Of a stretch of 41,820 nt of DNA, positions 8,028 through 17,058 are shown piece after piece. Every line of letters starts with the position of its first letter. Within the stretch, counting starts at the first letter, position 1. The position numbers and the translations under genes were made by a program. The DNA is from DAOUTY01 sp964453665. GTDB taxonomy: Bacteria; Chloroflexota; Dehalococcoidia; SZUA-161. Where the stretch lies: assembly GCA_964453665.1 (NCBI GenBank), contig CAYVQT010000029.1, positions 1 through 41,820 on the forward strand, written 5' to 3'. The notes under the pieces are model-generated. The model was not told the origin of the DNA, did not search any database, and saw only the letters and a program-made list of their open reading frames with translations.

Positions 8028-9122
8028 ATGAGTTCCCCTGTAATCACTCTTCCTGAATCACTTTCGGTTCCACAAGAACTGAAGCATAAAAGTTATATGC
8101 CGCATCCTATCCACATAGGGACCCATACATCTGACTATATAAGACAGAGCCATAATGGATTTTATCAGTATTTTTACGATGAAATATTTCCTCAAATAGT
8201 TCCACCTCCATACGGATCAATAGAGATTGAACAACTTTCCATGCGAAAACGGGTTTACTGTATTAAAGAGCAAACCCAAAACCTTGAAGTTGTGGTGAAA
8301 ACATATAAGCAAGGTATCAATAGTTTTAAGGACGCATGGCGATGTGCAGAGAGGGAATATTTCAATCTGCAACTGCTCCGAAACAAGCTTGGTATGGACA
8401 GAGGAGATTGCCGGGTAGTCCAACCGTTGGGGAAAAACAAGCACCCTCTTTCCGTCCTTGTTACAGAGAAGGTGAATGGAGAGCTATTTGATTCTCACAT
8501 AGCAAGAGCTGTTCATGAACAACAACATCAACAGCTTTTTCAGTCTCTGAGCTTGCTAGCCCATTTTTTTTCCGAGCTTCATCATAACGGTATGAGTAAT
8601 AAACCTGTCTCCAGTAACCTTTCACAACAGTATTTGGCTGGAATCTGCAACTCGCTTAATGATTGTTTGATGGATGCCCATAACAGATACACAATTGAAC
8701 GACTTGCGGGTCGATGGCTTAACAAAGACGGTGTATTTTCCGGAGATACCGATGTGGTTGTTCATGGTGATGCAACCCCTACAAATTTCTTCATTGATGA
8801 GAAGGGAGTTATAGCTATTGATCTGGAAAGGATGAAACTGGCAGACCGATGCTGGGATATCGGTTTTATTGCCGCTGAGCTTAAGCATCACTTCATGTGG
8901 CGTGCAGGTGATCGCTGGGCTGCTGAGCCTTATATTGGCCATTTCCTTTGGAATTACGCCGTTAATTGTAAAGACAGTCAGTTTTTTCACTACTTAACGA
9001 ACAAGCTACCGTTATATATGGCGCTTGGACTGTTAAGGATTGCTCGAAATAACTGGCTGGATGTGTGGTACAGAAAAGAATTGATTGCTGAGGCTACAAG
9101 ATGTCTGAAATACGGGCTGTAG
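8028..9122 (+). CDS. Aminoglycoside phosphotransferase-like kinase
   Basis: About 364 residues with the APH/choline-kinase-type fold. HGDATPTN at residues 246-253 is the catalytic loop (Asp248 as base, Asn253 binding Mg) and IDLERMKLADRCWDIG supplies the metal-binding Asp. The upstream half carries a lysine-containing nucleotide-binding region (LEVVVKTYKQG). The substrate is unknown; such kinases act on sugars, aminoglycosides and small alcohols. I choose ATG 8028, though TTG 8019 and GTG 8022 are in frame. The gene is AT-rich compared with the core genes and overlaps the HAD gene by 22 nt, so the pair probably works together. Confidence 0.8.
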   Translation: MSSPVITLPESLSVPQELKHKSYMPHPIHIGTHTSDYIRQSHNGFYQYFYDEIFPQIVPPPYGSIEIEQLSMRKRVYCIKEQTQNLEVVVKTYKQGINSFKDAWRCAEREYFNLQLLRNKLGMDRGDCRVVQPLGKNKHPLSVLVTEKVNGELFDSHIARAVHEQQHQQLFQSLSLLAHFFSELHHNGMSNKPVSSNLSQQYLAGICNSLNDCLMDAHNRYTIERLAGRWLNKDGVFSGDTDVVVHGDATPTNFFIDEKGVIAIDLERMKLADRCWDIGFIAAELKHHFMWRAGDRWAAEPYIGHFLWNYAVNCKDSQFFHYLTNKLPLYMALGLLRIARNNWLDVWYRKELIAEATRCLKYGL

Positions 9123-9841
9123 TGTTCGACTGTTACAGTACGCTGATAGACATCAAGACAGATGAATCCAAACCTGAGATTTACCACTATCTTTCACTCT
9201 ACCTGCAGTACTACGGGGCTCAATTAGAGGAGAAAAATCTGCGGAATATGTTAAAGCGTGAAAAAGAAAAATATATCCGAAGGAAGAACGAGCGTTATCC
9301 AGAGGTGGATCTCGAAGCTGTATTCGGTAAGATACTAAAAAGAGCAGGTTTGAATAATCCTTTTTTAACCGAGTCCTGCTGTAAATTATTTAGACTCCTT
9401 AGCCGGGAGCGATTCCAGCTATTTCCGGATAGTTTGCCTGTGCTCGAGGAAATAAAAAAAAGTGGCTATGAAATGGCTGTGGTATCCGACGCTCAGAAAG
9501 TGTTCTGCCTGCAAGAGGGTCAGTTGCTTGGTATAAACGACTACTTTAATCATATCGTGATATCAACGCAGTTTGGCTTCAGGAAACCGGATGCCAGGCT
9601 CTTCGAGATAGCCTGTAATCTATTGGGAGTTCCACCGGTTGAATCAGTCTATATCGGCGATCATCCCGAAAAGGACATCGAAGGTGCAAAGAATATAGGT
9701 ATGCAGATGATATTGGTCAATAGAAATCTACATGAAGGTAGTCCGAATATGCAGTTTAGGCCCGATTACTATGCAAAAGACCTGCGGGAAGCATGGCAAT
9801 GGATTAAGACAAATAAAAAATACCGGCAAATCAACAATTAA
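9101..9841 (+). CDS. HAD-superfamily hydrolase
   Basis: A 246-residue haloacid dehalogenase-like phosphohydrolase. Motif I is FDCYSTL near residues 9-15 (nucleophile Asp10; the second acidic residue is replaced by Tyr, the pattern of dehalogenases and some phosphatases). Motif II is VVSDAQ, motif III lysine is in FRKPDA, and motif IV is IGDHPEKDIEGA. A helical cap domain fills about residues 20-110. The start overlaps the end of the kinase-like gene, which implies translational coupling and possibly sequential action on one phosphorylated metabolite. Confidence 0.85.
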   Translation: MSEIRAVVFDCYSTLIDIKTDESKPEIYHYLSLYLQYYGAQLEEKNLRNMLKREKEKYIRRKNERYPEVDLEAVFGKILKRAGLNNPFLTESCCKLFRLLSRERFQLFPDSLPVLEEIKKSGYEMAVVSDAQKVFCLQEGQLLGINDYFNHIVISTQFGFRKPDARLFEIACNLLGVPPVESVYIGDHPEKDIEGAKNIGMQMILVNRNLHEGSPNMQFRPDYYAKDLREAWQWIKTNKKYRQINN

Positions 9842-9953
9842 TACGGACTCGTGATGTAATTATTTTCTTAATAGTCCTGAATTATCACTAAGATGATACC
9901 ATTCGTTTCGCTGGTAGATGCAGAGAAACTGGGAATGAGGGGGTGGCGGAACA

Positions 9954-11327
9954 ATGAGAACCAGCAGGATAACACCGGAGAACACTGAATTTGTAATCGT
10001 ATGTTTTGAAGGGCCTGATCGTTACTCTATGGCTGGTGGTCTGGGTATGCGTATATCGCAGCTTTCATCTACATTGGCAGAAGCAGGCTTCACCACCCAT
10101 CTGTTCTTCGTCGGCGATCCCTATGCTCCAGGTGAGGAGAGGAGACTTCAAGGAAAGCTCATACTGCACAGATGGTGCCAGTGGATCAGTGAATACTATC
10201 CCGGTGGTGTGTACGAAGGAGAGGATGCTAAGATCAATGATTTCAATGAGTCCATTCCCGGGTTTGTACTAGAAAACATCGTTAAGCCAGCAGCCGTAAA
10301 TGGGAAGCTTATAGTAATTCTTGGGGAGGAATGGCAGACAAGCGAATCTATCTGCCGTCTCAGTGACACTCTTCATGACGAAGGCATGAGGGATAGGATA
10401 GTAATGTTCTGGAACGCCAATAACACCTTCGGATTCGATCAAATCAATTGGGACCGACTCAGCAATGCTGTTACTTTAACCACCGTGAGCCGCTATATGA
10501 AACACATAATGTGGGAGATGAAGCTTAATCCACTTGTTATCTCCAACGGGATACCGAAGAGCCTGCTCGCGAAGGTTGACGAAAAGGCAGCTAATATAAT
10601 TCGAGATTCTATAGATACCGACCTGTTAATTTCTAAAGTAGCCCGCTGGGATCCCAGCAAACGGTGGAAGACGGCTGTGAATGCTGTTGCGCAGCTAAAG
10701 GAGGTCGGGCTTCGTCCGCTCTTACTTGCAAGAGGGGGAGCGGAACCTTATGGAAATAAAGTGGTGGAATATGCCCGCTCATTTGGGCTTAATGTACGTG
10801 GAGCAAAGGGGGAGCCGAATTCTCGAAGAGGAATTATAAAGGCTCTGTGCCAGGCAATCCCTTCCGATGTTATAGACGTAAGGTTCCATCTCCCTCTGAG
10901 TTTCCTGAGGGTGCTTTACAGGTCTTCCGATAGCGTACTCGCCAATAGCGGACACGAACCGTTCGGGCTGGTAGGACTGGAGACGATGGCTGCAGGTGGA
11001 GTGGCCTTTACCGGATGTACCGGCGAGGACTATGCCATACCTTTTATCAACTCATTTGTACTTGAGACATCCGATCCAATGGAGATCGTCGACTATACGA
11101 GATATTTGAAGGAACGACCCGAGGAGAGCACACGAATTCGAAGGGCGGCCAGGGCTACAGCCCGCTATTTCACTTGGGATGTCATAGCCCGCAATCTCGT
11201 CAGCAAGCTCGAAAACCAGGCAAGGGTTCAGGGGGTACTTGTTGGGAAACCTCAACCTCTGACTCTACCATTCTTTGATATCGACAACATTAAGCAGAAT
11301 GTAACACTGCAATATGGAAGCAATTAA
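9954..11327 (+). CDS. GT4-type glycosyltransferase
   Basis: A 457-residue GT-B fold enzyme. The N-terminal acceptor domain includes a glycine-rich loop (MAGGLGMRISQLSSTLAEAGF). The C-terminal nucleotide-sugar domain has a Lys/Arg-rich donor site (VARWDPSKRW) and the retaining EX7E motif at residues 335-343 (EPFGLVGLE) followed by TMAAGG. It resembles glycogen-synthase/trehalose-synthase-like GT4 enzymes, but neither donor nor acceptor can be read. In cassette 1 it lies upstream of a glycogen-debranching-type enzyme, suggesting alpha-glucan metabolism. ATG 9954 follows GGGGGTGG. Confidence 0.85.
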   Translation: MRTSRITPENTEFVIVCFEGPDRYSMAGGLGMRISQLSSTLAEAGFTTHLFFVGDPYAPGEERRLQGKLILHRWCQWISEYYPGGVYEGEDAKINDFNESIPGFVLENIVKPAAVNGKLIVILGEEWQTSESICRLSDTLHDEGMRDRIVMFWNANNTFGFDQINWDRLSNAVTLTTVSRYMKHIMWEMKLNPLVISNGIPKSLLAKVDEKAANIIRDSIDTDLLISKVARWDPSKRWKTAVNAVAQLKEVGLRPLLLARGGAEPYGNKVVEYARSFGLNVRGAKGEPNSRRGIIKALCQAIPSDVIDVRFHLPLSFLRVLYRSSDSVLANSGHEPFGLVGLETMAAGGVAFTGCTGEDYAIPFINSFVLETSDPMEIVDYTRYLKERPEESTRIRRAARATARYFTWDVIARNLVSKLENQARVQGVLVGKPQPLTLPFFDIDNIKQNVTLQYGSN

Positions 11328-11362
11328 GACTGCAATCTTAGCAATGAAGGAGGTTCTTTGAT

Positions 11363-11671
11363 ATGGCTCGAATATTAGCTCAGGATGCAGAGAAGATGCT
11401 CGGCAAGGTACCGGATGGTAAGGAATTCAGGTGCTGCGATGGGAATACGCTGCAGGATGTACGGGAACTCGGTGGGGCTTTAATCAGTATGTCGGATGAG
11501 ACCTTCAATCACCATGCAAATGAGGGGAGGAAGGATTTCGGTAACTGGGTAAGAGATGTGATTGGAGATCAGAAGCTGGCTAACGACCTGGATAAATCAC
11601 CGACTCGCAATCAGGCAGCAAAGAACGTAACCAAGCGAGTAGCATTCCTTTCCGAAAAGCTTTCACTGTAA
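11363..11671 (+). CDS. DUF5752 family protein
   Basis: A 102-residue soluble protein. The pattern EFRCCDGNTLQDVRELGGAL, SDETFNHHANEGRKDFGNWV and VIGDQKLA is that of DUF5752, a family of unknown function often found beside glycosyltransferases. A second copy forms the C-terminal part of the protein at 15279-15740 with the same FxxH(H)...DFSNWI...IGDKKLA landmarks. GGAGG just before ATG 11363 supports the start. Placement between the glycosyltransferase and the CBS gene suggests membership in the same carbohydrate/stress module. Confidence 0.85.
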   Translation: MARILAQDAEKMLGKVPDGKEFRCCDGNTLQDVRELGGALISMSDETFNHHANEGRKDFGNWVRDVIGDQKLANDLDKSPTRNQAAKNVTKRVAFLSEKLSL

Positions 11672-11709
11672 TCATTTTCAAGCGTAGCAGTAATTCTTGG
11701 GAGAACATC

Positions 11710-12201
11710 ATGAAGGCACGAGATTTCATGGTGCAAAACGTTATCACTGTTTCACCAAATGAAACCGTAGCTGGAACAGCCAAACGCATGTTAGAAGAAG
11801 AGATCGGGTGTCTAATAGTGACTGAAGACATGGAAATTATAGGTTTGATTACAGATCGTGACTTATTACAATGCATGGCTGAAGGACATGAAGTTACCAA
11901 ATGCCATGTATCAGAGCATATGAGTAAATCTGTTGTTACATCAAAGCCGGATGAAAATCTACTCGATGTAGTACAGAAAATGAGTGAGCGTAAAATAAAA
12001 CGTTTACCTTTAGTTGATAAAAGCGGGCTTGTAGGTATCATATCCTTTTCCGATGTATCGCGTTTAATGGGCGAGCAGGTCGATGTAATTTGGTCAGACT
12101 GGATCAAGGTTATGGCGATCTCTAAGGCTCGAGCACGCCAACGAAGGGTTAAGGGCATTTCTGGAAATCCTAATAGTGTAAATAAATTCGACCACAGCTA
12201 G
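11710..12201 (+). CDS. CBS-domain pair protein
   Basis: A 163-residue protein made almost entirely of two CBS domains. The first (about residues 1-58) begins ARDFMVQNVITVSPNETV and ends with IGLITDRDLL. The second (about 70-122) has SEHMSKSVVTSKPDENL and LVGIISFSDVSRLM. Such pairs bind adenosyl nucleotides and report energy state, usually by acting on a partner. The short basic C-terminal tail (SKARARQRRVKG) might contact RNA or a partner. It lies between DUF5752 and hsp20 genes in cassette 1. Confidence 0.9.
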   Translation: MKARDFMVQNVITVSPNETVAGTAKRMLEEEIGCLIVTEDMEIIGLITDRDLLQCMAEGHEVTKCHVSEHMSKSVVTSKPDENLLDVVQKMSERKIKRLPLVDKSGLVGIISFSDVSRLMGEQVDVIWSDWIKVMAISKARARQRRVKGISGNPNSVNKFDHS

Positions 12202-12212
12202 TGGCAATAACC

Positions 12213-12236
12213 AGGCGGAAGGAGGAAGCGCCTTTT
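12213..12236 (+). terminator. Possible intrinsic terminator before hsp20
   Basis: AGGCG (12213-12217) can pair with CGCCT (12229-12233), followed by TTTT. The stem is short with an 11-nt loop. Part of it (12221-12233) is also one arm of a 13-nt inverted repeat whose other arm lies after hsp20 at 12780-12792. Confidence 0.4.
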
Positions 12237-12269
12237 GCCCCTAGGGATTAAAAAATAAGGAGGTGGAGT

Positions 12270-12773
12270 GTGACCATGCTGCGTTGGGACCCATTCGGGG
12301 AGATGGCAAGCCTAAGGCAGTCGATGGACCGTCTCCTGGAGGATAGATTTAAATGGACTTCTCGACTATGGCCTGATTTTAGCTTTGAAGAGATACTGTT
12401 GGATGTTTATCAGACTGACAAGGATATTGTTGTTAAAGCCACTCTTCCCGGCGCAAAACCAGAGGAAGTATCTGTCTCGATGGTAGGTGATATTTTAACT
12501 ATAAAAGGGGAGCATAAAGAGGAGACAGAAGTTAAAGAGGAGAATTACTTACGTAAAGAGCGACATTACGGATCGTTTCACCGCTCAGTTCAGATACCTG
12601 TGCCTGTAAGTAGTGATAAGACTGAGGCTGACTTCGAGGATGGTGTGCTGACAATTACTATGCCGAAGAAAGAAGGGGCAAAGCCAAAACAGATTAAAGT
12701 GAAGCCCAAGACTGTCATAGAAGGTTCCAAAGAAAAGAAGCCAACTATTAAGAAGAGTAAAACCAAGAAGTAA
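12270..12773 (+). CDS. Hsp20/alpha-crystallin small heat shock protein
   Basis: A 167-residue chaperone of the Hsp20 family. A short N-terminal arm (LRWDPFGEMASLRQSMDRLL) is followed by the alpha-crystallin beta-sandwich (about residues 45-140) with the consensus ATLPGAKPEEVSVS, a YGSFHRSVQIPVPV strand and the family GVLTITMPKK. The lysine-rich C-terminal tail is unusually long. The GTG at 12270 is well spaced from AGGAGG (12258-12263); ATG 12276 is a near alternative. It holds unfolding proteins in the cytoplasm. It is distinct in sequence from the GvpH-type Hsp20 proteins of the gas vesicle cluster. Confidence 0.92.
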   Translation: MTMLRWDPFGEMASLRQSMDRLLEDRFKWTSRLWPDFSFEEILLDVYQTDKDIVVKATLPGAKPEEVSVSMVGDILTIKGEHKEETEVKEENYLRKERHYGSFHRSVQIPVPVSSDKTEADFEDGVLTITMPKKEGAKPKQIKVKPKTVIEGSKEKKPTIKKSKTKK

Positions 12774-12851
12774 ATAAACAGGCGCTTCCTCCGATCTTCC
12801 ATTTAATAAATACCCGATAAAATGGCCTATTATTGAGTAGAGCAAGAGCAA

Positions 12852-14996
12852 ATGGTTCGTAAAGTACTGCCAGGAAAGCCCGATCCCCTTGGAGCGACCT
12901 GGGATGGAAGCGGCGTAAATTTCGCTATATATTCGGAACTAGCTACCAAGGTGGAGCTCTGCCTTTTCGATAAAGCAGGATCAAAGAAAGAAAGCGAATA
13001 TCTGCCTTTAACTGAAGTTTTGGCCCATGTATGGCATGGATATGTGCCTGATATTAGCCCGGGACAACTCTATGGCTACCGTGTGCATGGGCCTTACGAA
13101 CCTGAAAACGGATTACGGTTCAACCCGGCCAAGCTGCTCATCGATCCTTATGCCAAGGCGCTATGTGGAAAAGTAAATTGGGAAGCTCCTGTATTTGGCT
13201 ACCAGTTGGGGCTTGCGGACGCTGATTTAACCCTTGATGAGGGGGACAGTGCATGGGGTATGCCCAAATGTGTTGTAGTTGACCCTGCGTTTAATTGGAA
13301 GGACGATATATCGCCTCGAACACCCTGGCATAGGACTATAATATATGAAGTCCATGTGAAGGGATTTACCGCACTTCACCCGGATGTTCCATCTGATCAG
13401 CGGGGAACATATCACGCGTTGGCTTCTCCTCCCATGATTGATTATCTGAAGAGTCTTGGTGTAACAGCGATTGAATTACTGCCGATACACGATTTTCTGG
13501 ATGATAAATACCTTGTAGACCGGGGACTCAGCAATTACTGGGGGTACAACACCGTAAATTTCTTCGCGCCTACCGCCCGTTATTCAAGTTCCGGGGACTG
13601 CGGGCAGCAGGTTACTGAATTCAAGGAGATGGTCAAAGCTCTGCACAAAGCCGGTATCGAGGTAATTCTTGACGTTGTATACAACCACACCGCAGAGGGT
13701 AGTGAGCTTGGGCCTACACTAAGCTTCCGTGGGATTGATAATAAAACTTACTATAGATTGATGCCAGAACAACCACGTTACTACATGGACTACACCGGTA
13801 CAGGTAACAGTTTAAATACGTTAAATAGGCAGGTGCTGAAGTTAATTATGGACAGTCTCCGCTACTGGATAATCGAAATGCATGTCGACGGATTCAGATT
13901 CGATTTAGCGTCAGCATTGGCACGGGAATTATACGATGTCAATCAACTGTCTTCATTCTTCGATATTATTCATCAGGACCCTGTAATCTCGCAAGCAAAG
14001 CTAATTGCCGAGCCATGGGACTTAGGGGAGGGTGGTTACCAGGTCGGTAATTTCCCTCACCTATGGGCTGAGTGGAACGGCAAATACCGCGATACTATCC
14101 GTAGATTCTGGCGAGGCGATGATAGTCAGGTTGCCGAACTCGCATATAGAGTAACGGGAAGTAGTGACCTTTATCAGGCGGATGGCCGCAGGCCTTTCGC
14201 GAGCATCAACTTCATCACTGCTCATGACGGTTTCACCCTTCACGACCTTGTAACCTATAACCAAAAGCATAACGAAGCTAATGGTAACGAAAATAAAGAT
14301 GGGGTAGACGATAATCTTTCCTGGAACTGTGGTGTCGAAGGGGAAACGGATGACTCATCGATTGTTGGCTTAAGAGAGCAGCAGAAGCGCAACCTCCTGG
14401 CAACTCTTCTGCTTTCACAGGGAGTCCCTATGCTATGCGGCGGCGATGAAATGGGGCGGACACAAAACGGAAATAACAACGCCTATTGTCAGGACAACGA
14501 AACAAGCTGGTATAACTGGGAATCGAACGAGCTCCCCCAAAGGCTACTTGAATTCACCCGGCAACTGATACAATTCCGTAAGTATCATCCAAATGTGCAT
14601 CGCCGTAAATTCTTCCAAGGACGTAGAATCCGGGGCTCGGATATTAACGACATCACGTGGCTGCGTACTGACGGGCAGCAAATGACGGATGAGGAATGGA
14701 GCGCGAGTTGGATGAGCGTTTTTGGAATGCTGCTAGTTGGTGAGGCTTGTGGTGAAGTCGATGATAAAGGTGAACCTGTAAAAGATGATACATTATTAAT
14801 ACTGTTTAACGCTCATCATGAGCCGGTTGAATTTACACTGCCTTCATTTAATGCGGATATAGGTTGGCGGGTCATTTTCAACACCACTGTAGAGGCCGTC
14901 GTAAGTGAACCCACTGTACTTGAGCAAGGCACACCGTACAAAATGCCTGCGCGGTCATTGGTCATATTTAGTCAAACACATATGCATGGACAATAA
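12852..14996 (+). CDS. glgX: Glycogen debranching enzyme, GlgX/isoamylase type (GH13)
   Basis: A 714-residue GH13 enzyme with an N-terminal CBM48-like domain (GATWDGSGVNFAIYSE) and a TIM barrel. Conserved regions are DVVYNHT (I), DGFRFDLAS with nucleophile Asp351 (II), IAEPWDLG with acid/base Glu387 (III) and TAHDGFTLHDL with the transition-state Asp (IV), followed by the GlgX/isoamylase signature NEANGNENKDG. It hydrolyses alpha-1,6 branches of glycogen or maltodextrin in the cytoplasm. Full length for the family. Together with the upstream glycosyltransferase it gives cassette 1 an alpha-glucan theme. Confidence 0.93.
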   Translation: MVRKVLPGKPDPLGATWDGSGVNFAIYSELATKVELCLFDKAGSKKESEYLPLTEVLAHVWHGYVPDISPGQLYGYRVHGPYEPENGLRFNPAKLLIDPYAKALCGKVNWEAPVFGYQLGLADADLTLDEGDSAWGMPKCVVVDPAFNWKDDISPRTPWHRTIIYEVHVKGFTALHPDVPSDQRGTYHALASPPMIDYLKSLGVTAIELLPIHDFLDDKYLVDRGLSNYWGYNTVNFFAPTARYSSSGDCGQQVTEFKEMVKALHKAGIEVILDVVYNHTAEGSELGPTLSFRGIDNKTYYRLMPEQPRYYMDYTGTGNSLNTLNRQVLKLIMDSLRYWIIEMHVDGFRFDLASALARELYDVNQLSSFFDIIHQDPVISQAKLIAEPWDLGEGGYQVGNFPHLWAEWNGKYRDTIRRFWRGDDSQVAELAYRVTGSSDLYQADGRRPFASINFITAHDGFTLHDLVTYNQKHNEANGNENKDGVDDNLSWNCGVEGETDDSSIVGLREQQKRNLLATLLLSQGVPMLCGGDEMGRTQNGNNNAYCQDNETSWYNWESNELPQRLLEFTRQLIQFRKYHPNVHRRKFFQGRRIRGSDINDITWLRTDGQQMTDEEWSASWMSVFGMLLVGEACGEVDDKGEPVKDDTLLILFNAHHEPVEFTLPSFNADIGWRVIFNTTVEAVVSEPTVLEQGTPYKMPARSLVIFSQTHMHGQ

Positions 14997-15043
14997 CTTA
15001 TATTAGCACTGTAAATATAGTTCGAGGTGGGGGAGCGAGATAC

Positions 15044-15229
15044 ATGTGGAGATTGAAAGGATGTGGTAAATGTGGTGGCGATTTGTTCCTTGAACGAGAT
15101 GACTCTGGTTGGCATGAGAAGTGCCTTCAGTGCGGTAATTGTAGTGACTTGAGGTTAATGGCGGAATACAGAGAACATAAATTACGTGAATATGATAGAT
15201 CGGAATACTCCTTGATTAGGAAGATTTAG
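15044..15229 (+). CDS. Small zinc-ribbon protein, 61 aa
   Basis: A 61-residue protein with two Cys-x2-Cys knuckles (CGKC near residue 7 and CLQC near 33), consistent with a single zinc ribbon. The C-terminal part is charged (YREHKLREYDRSEY). ATG 15044 is preceded by GAGGTGGGGGAG. The family is not recognised. It sits directly before another zinc-ribbon gene, and both are probably structural or nucleic-acid-binding accessories. Confidence 0.7.
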   Translation: MWRLKGCGKCGGDLFLERDDSGWHEKCLQCGNCSDLRLMAEYREHKLREYDRSEYSLIRKI

Positions 15230-15278
15230 GGTTTAATCCATGGGATATGTATCAATCTTATCTGGTGGAGGATGAATT

Positions 15279-15740
15279 ATGGATGCATACTGCGTCAAGT
15301 GCCGATTAAAAAGAGATATGAAGAATCCGAAACCGACAATTTTGAAAAATGGCAGACCTGCAACGCATGGAACCTGCCCCATATGCGGGACGAAAATGTA
15401 TAGAATTGGTAAGCATGAAGAAGGGCAAGAACCGGTAATTACAAAAAATGCAGCAAGATCCTTGCTGCAGGATGTGCCGGAGGACAAGGTATTCTTATGC
15501 TGTGATGGTCGAGTTTTCAAGAATATGAGTGAGCTAGCAAGTGCATTAAAAGAGATGTCCGGGGAAACGTTCTGTCACCATGTTCGAGAGGATAACAATG
15601 ATTTCAGCAATTGGATTGAACACGTGATAGGTGACAAAAAACTCGCTACAGACTTGCGGCAGGCACTCCATTTAGATATCGCTGAAGGTTGCGTAGCTAA
15701 ACGAGTTACATGGCTGGAGATGCTAATAGCTCATCCATAA
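15279..15740 (+). CDS. DUF5679 zinc ribbon fused to DUF5752
   Basis: A 153-residue two-domain protein. Residues 1-45 have CVKC and CPIC knuckles with KNGRPATHGTCPICGTKMYRI, the pattern of DUF5679. Residues about 62-150 repeat the DUF5752 pattern of the gene at 11363 (FLCCDGRVFKNMSELASAL, ETFCHHV, DFSNWIEHVIGDKKLA). The fusion links the two small families physically. GGTGGAGGATGAATT precedes the ATG. Role unknown; the paired copy within the same cassette suggests a duplication followed by domain gain. Confidence 0.8.
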   Translation: MDAYCVKCRLKRDMKNPKPTILKNGRPATHGTCPICGTKMYRIGKHEEGQEPVITKNAARSLLQDVPEDKVFLCCDGRVFKNMSELASALKEMSGETFCHHVREDNNDFSNWIEHVIGDKKLATDLRQALHLDIAEGCVAKRVTWLEMLIAHP

Positions 15741-16264
15741 CATGTAATTCATAATCGGTCATGTGGACAGGAAAACATCTGACCTGTCCCCCATGAAGGA
15801 CACCACTTTTAAGTTAGAGCAAGAGGAAGTGGGCAGACTAGCATGGCTTCCAAATTGCTGTAATCTGTCGGGAGAAGCAATAGGTATAGAGGGCCGGGCA
15901 CTAGGGAGAAGTAGCCTGACTAGATTCTCATGCTAGGATACGCAGATTCCACGTTGTCATAGTCTAGGCTCTCGACCATCTTGGCCGGGGAAGGATCTGT
16001 CTCTGTTTTAGGTATAGTGAGCAAGCTTAGCAGCAACCTACCCGTGAATCAGGCCGAGGATCCGTTAGACCTAGTGAGAGCATTATAGCCTTCTTACAGA
16101 TTGGCGCAGCGGCTGAGATGGTCGCTTATAGTATAATTTTTCCCCAAGGCTGGAACTGATTTTGCAAAGGTGTGCTGTTGGCCGCAATTACAGGCTTAAT
16201 TGATTATATCATTAGGACAGAAGGAGATACAAAGTAAAGTAATTAGTAAGAGGAGGCGATAGCT
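15741..16264. other. Gene-poor stretch with a possible IS3-type end remnant
   Basis: No credible gene is seen. Around 15778-15808 the sequence TGACCTGTCCCCCATGAAGG followed by ACACCAC resembles IS3-family terminal repeats, but no transposase or partner end is found, so this is only a hint of a decayed insertion. Confidence 0.3.
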
Positions 16265-16429
16265 ATGCAACAACAAACCAGCAAGGGTGGTTTGGGGCCC
16301 AAAGGATTTTGCAAGTGCCCCAAGTGTGATTACAAAACTAAACATGAGGCTGGGAAACCGTGCAAAGAGCTTAAGTGTCCAAAGTGCGATGTCACATTGG
16401 TGCGGGAGGGTTCTCCAGAAGATAAATAG
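16265..16429 (+). CDS. Small zinc-ribbon protein, 54 aa
   Basis: A 54-residue protein, absent from gene lists that require 60 residues. It has a Gly-rich N-terminus (SKGGLGPKGFC) and two CPKC knuckles at about residues 18-21 and 38-41, with the pattern C-x-CPKCDYKTKHEAGKPC...KCPKCDVTLVREG. This rubredoxin-like arrangement is common in small proteins of anaerobes; function unknown. AGAGGAGG lies about 9 nt before ATG 16265. It is the last gene of cassette 1. Confidence 0.8.
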   Translation: MQQQTSKGGLGPKGFCKCPKCDYKTKHEAGKPCKELKCPKCDVTLVREGSPEDK

Positions 16430-16865
16430 GTTCCTTTCATGCGGAGCCACCAACTAGGCTCATAAAAGCTATGAATAAAGATCCGCTCCTGGCATTCGAC
16501 TGATATTCGAGTTCCACTCGGGCATTCAGATGGATTTCATGCGCTTTCTTTTAGATTGCTTTGCTAACTAAGCTACCCTACTGATACAGGTTATCCGTTC
16601 AAGTCCGGTTTGGTGCTTATAATTTGCTCGCCCATTCCAGACCGACTGGCAGACGCCTCGCTTGATTTCATCGAGGCAACTTAGGCGTAGTATTTCGTAT
16701 TGAAATCTATGTCATAAACTCATACAATGAGTATTCACCTGCAAATCCGTGCTTTTATGTTTCAAATACACTAATATGGCAGCGACTATTTTAAAGGTTA
16801 ATTACGTTCATGGTATTTTGTTAATGGTTATTTTTAGCCATATGAACCAATATAATTGCGGCTTG
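16430..16865. other. Non-coding stretch near the right end of cassette 1
   Basis: No gene is supported. A GCCTCG/CGAGGC hairpin lies at 16655-16677. A T-arm-like segment around 16600-16615 (CCGTTCAAGTCCGG) hints at a decayed tRNA, but no cloverleaf can be built. Confidence 0.4.
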
Positions 16866-17013
16866 TCAGGGGCATTTCCTGATTCTGGATGACTGAGTCC
16901 TAGGGCAACAGGAGGTTTAACTCAGAAGGTCGGCCAAAAAGCGACTCAGGAGGTCGAAAATGGGGCACTTAGCTTCAAAGGGTAAAAACCTTATCTTCGC
17001 CACGAAGACCTCT
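16866..17013 (+). repeat. Right end of cassette 1
   Basis: This segment shares its start (TCAGGGGCATT), two CTCAGAAGGTC-type motifs (16919-16931 and 16943-16955, 24 nt apart) and its end with the segment 30341-30474. The shared end, including the core start, is 26 nt (16995-17020 and 30456-30481) with one mismatch. The last motif begins 70 nt before the TGTTTTA core in both. I infer the homologous right termini of two related elements. Confidence 0.65.
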
Positions 17014-17058
17014 TGTTTTACACACAGAAAGTCGGGGGTTCAAGTCCCTCATCGCCCA
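17014..17058 (+). repeat. Attachment-site copy 2: tRNA-Val 3' fragment
   Basis: A perfect 45-nt copy of the 3' part of tRNA-Val, here followed by CCA. The 5' half of the tRNA is missing, so it is not a functional gene. It forms the junction between the two tandem cassettes. Confidence 0.8.

Noticed and set aside
15778..15808. Complete IS3-family element
   Set aside because: Only a terminal-repeat-like string is seen; there is no transposase frame and no second end.
16560..16630. Degenerate tRNA
   Set aside because: A T-arm-like segment is present, but acceptor and anticodon arms cannot be paired.
17014..17058. A second tRNA-Val gene
   Set aside because: Only the 3' part from the anticodon loop is present; the D arm and 5' acceptor strand are missing, so no cloverleaf can form.
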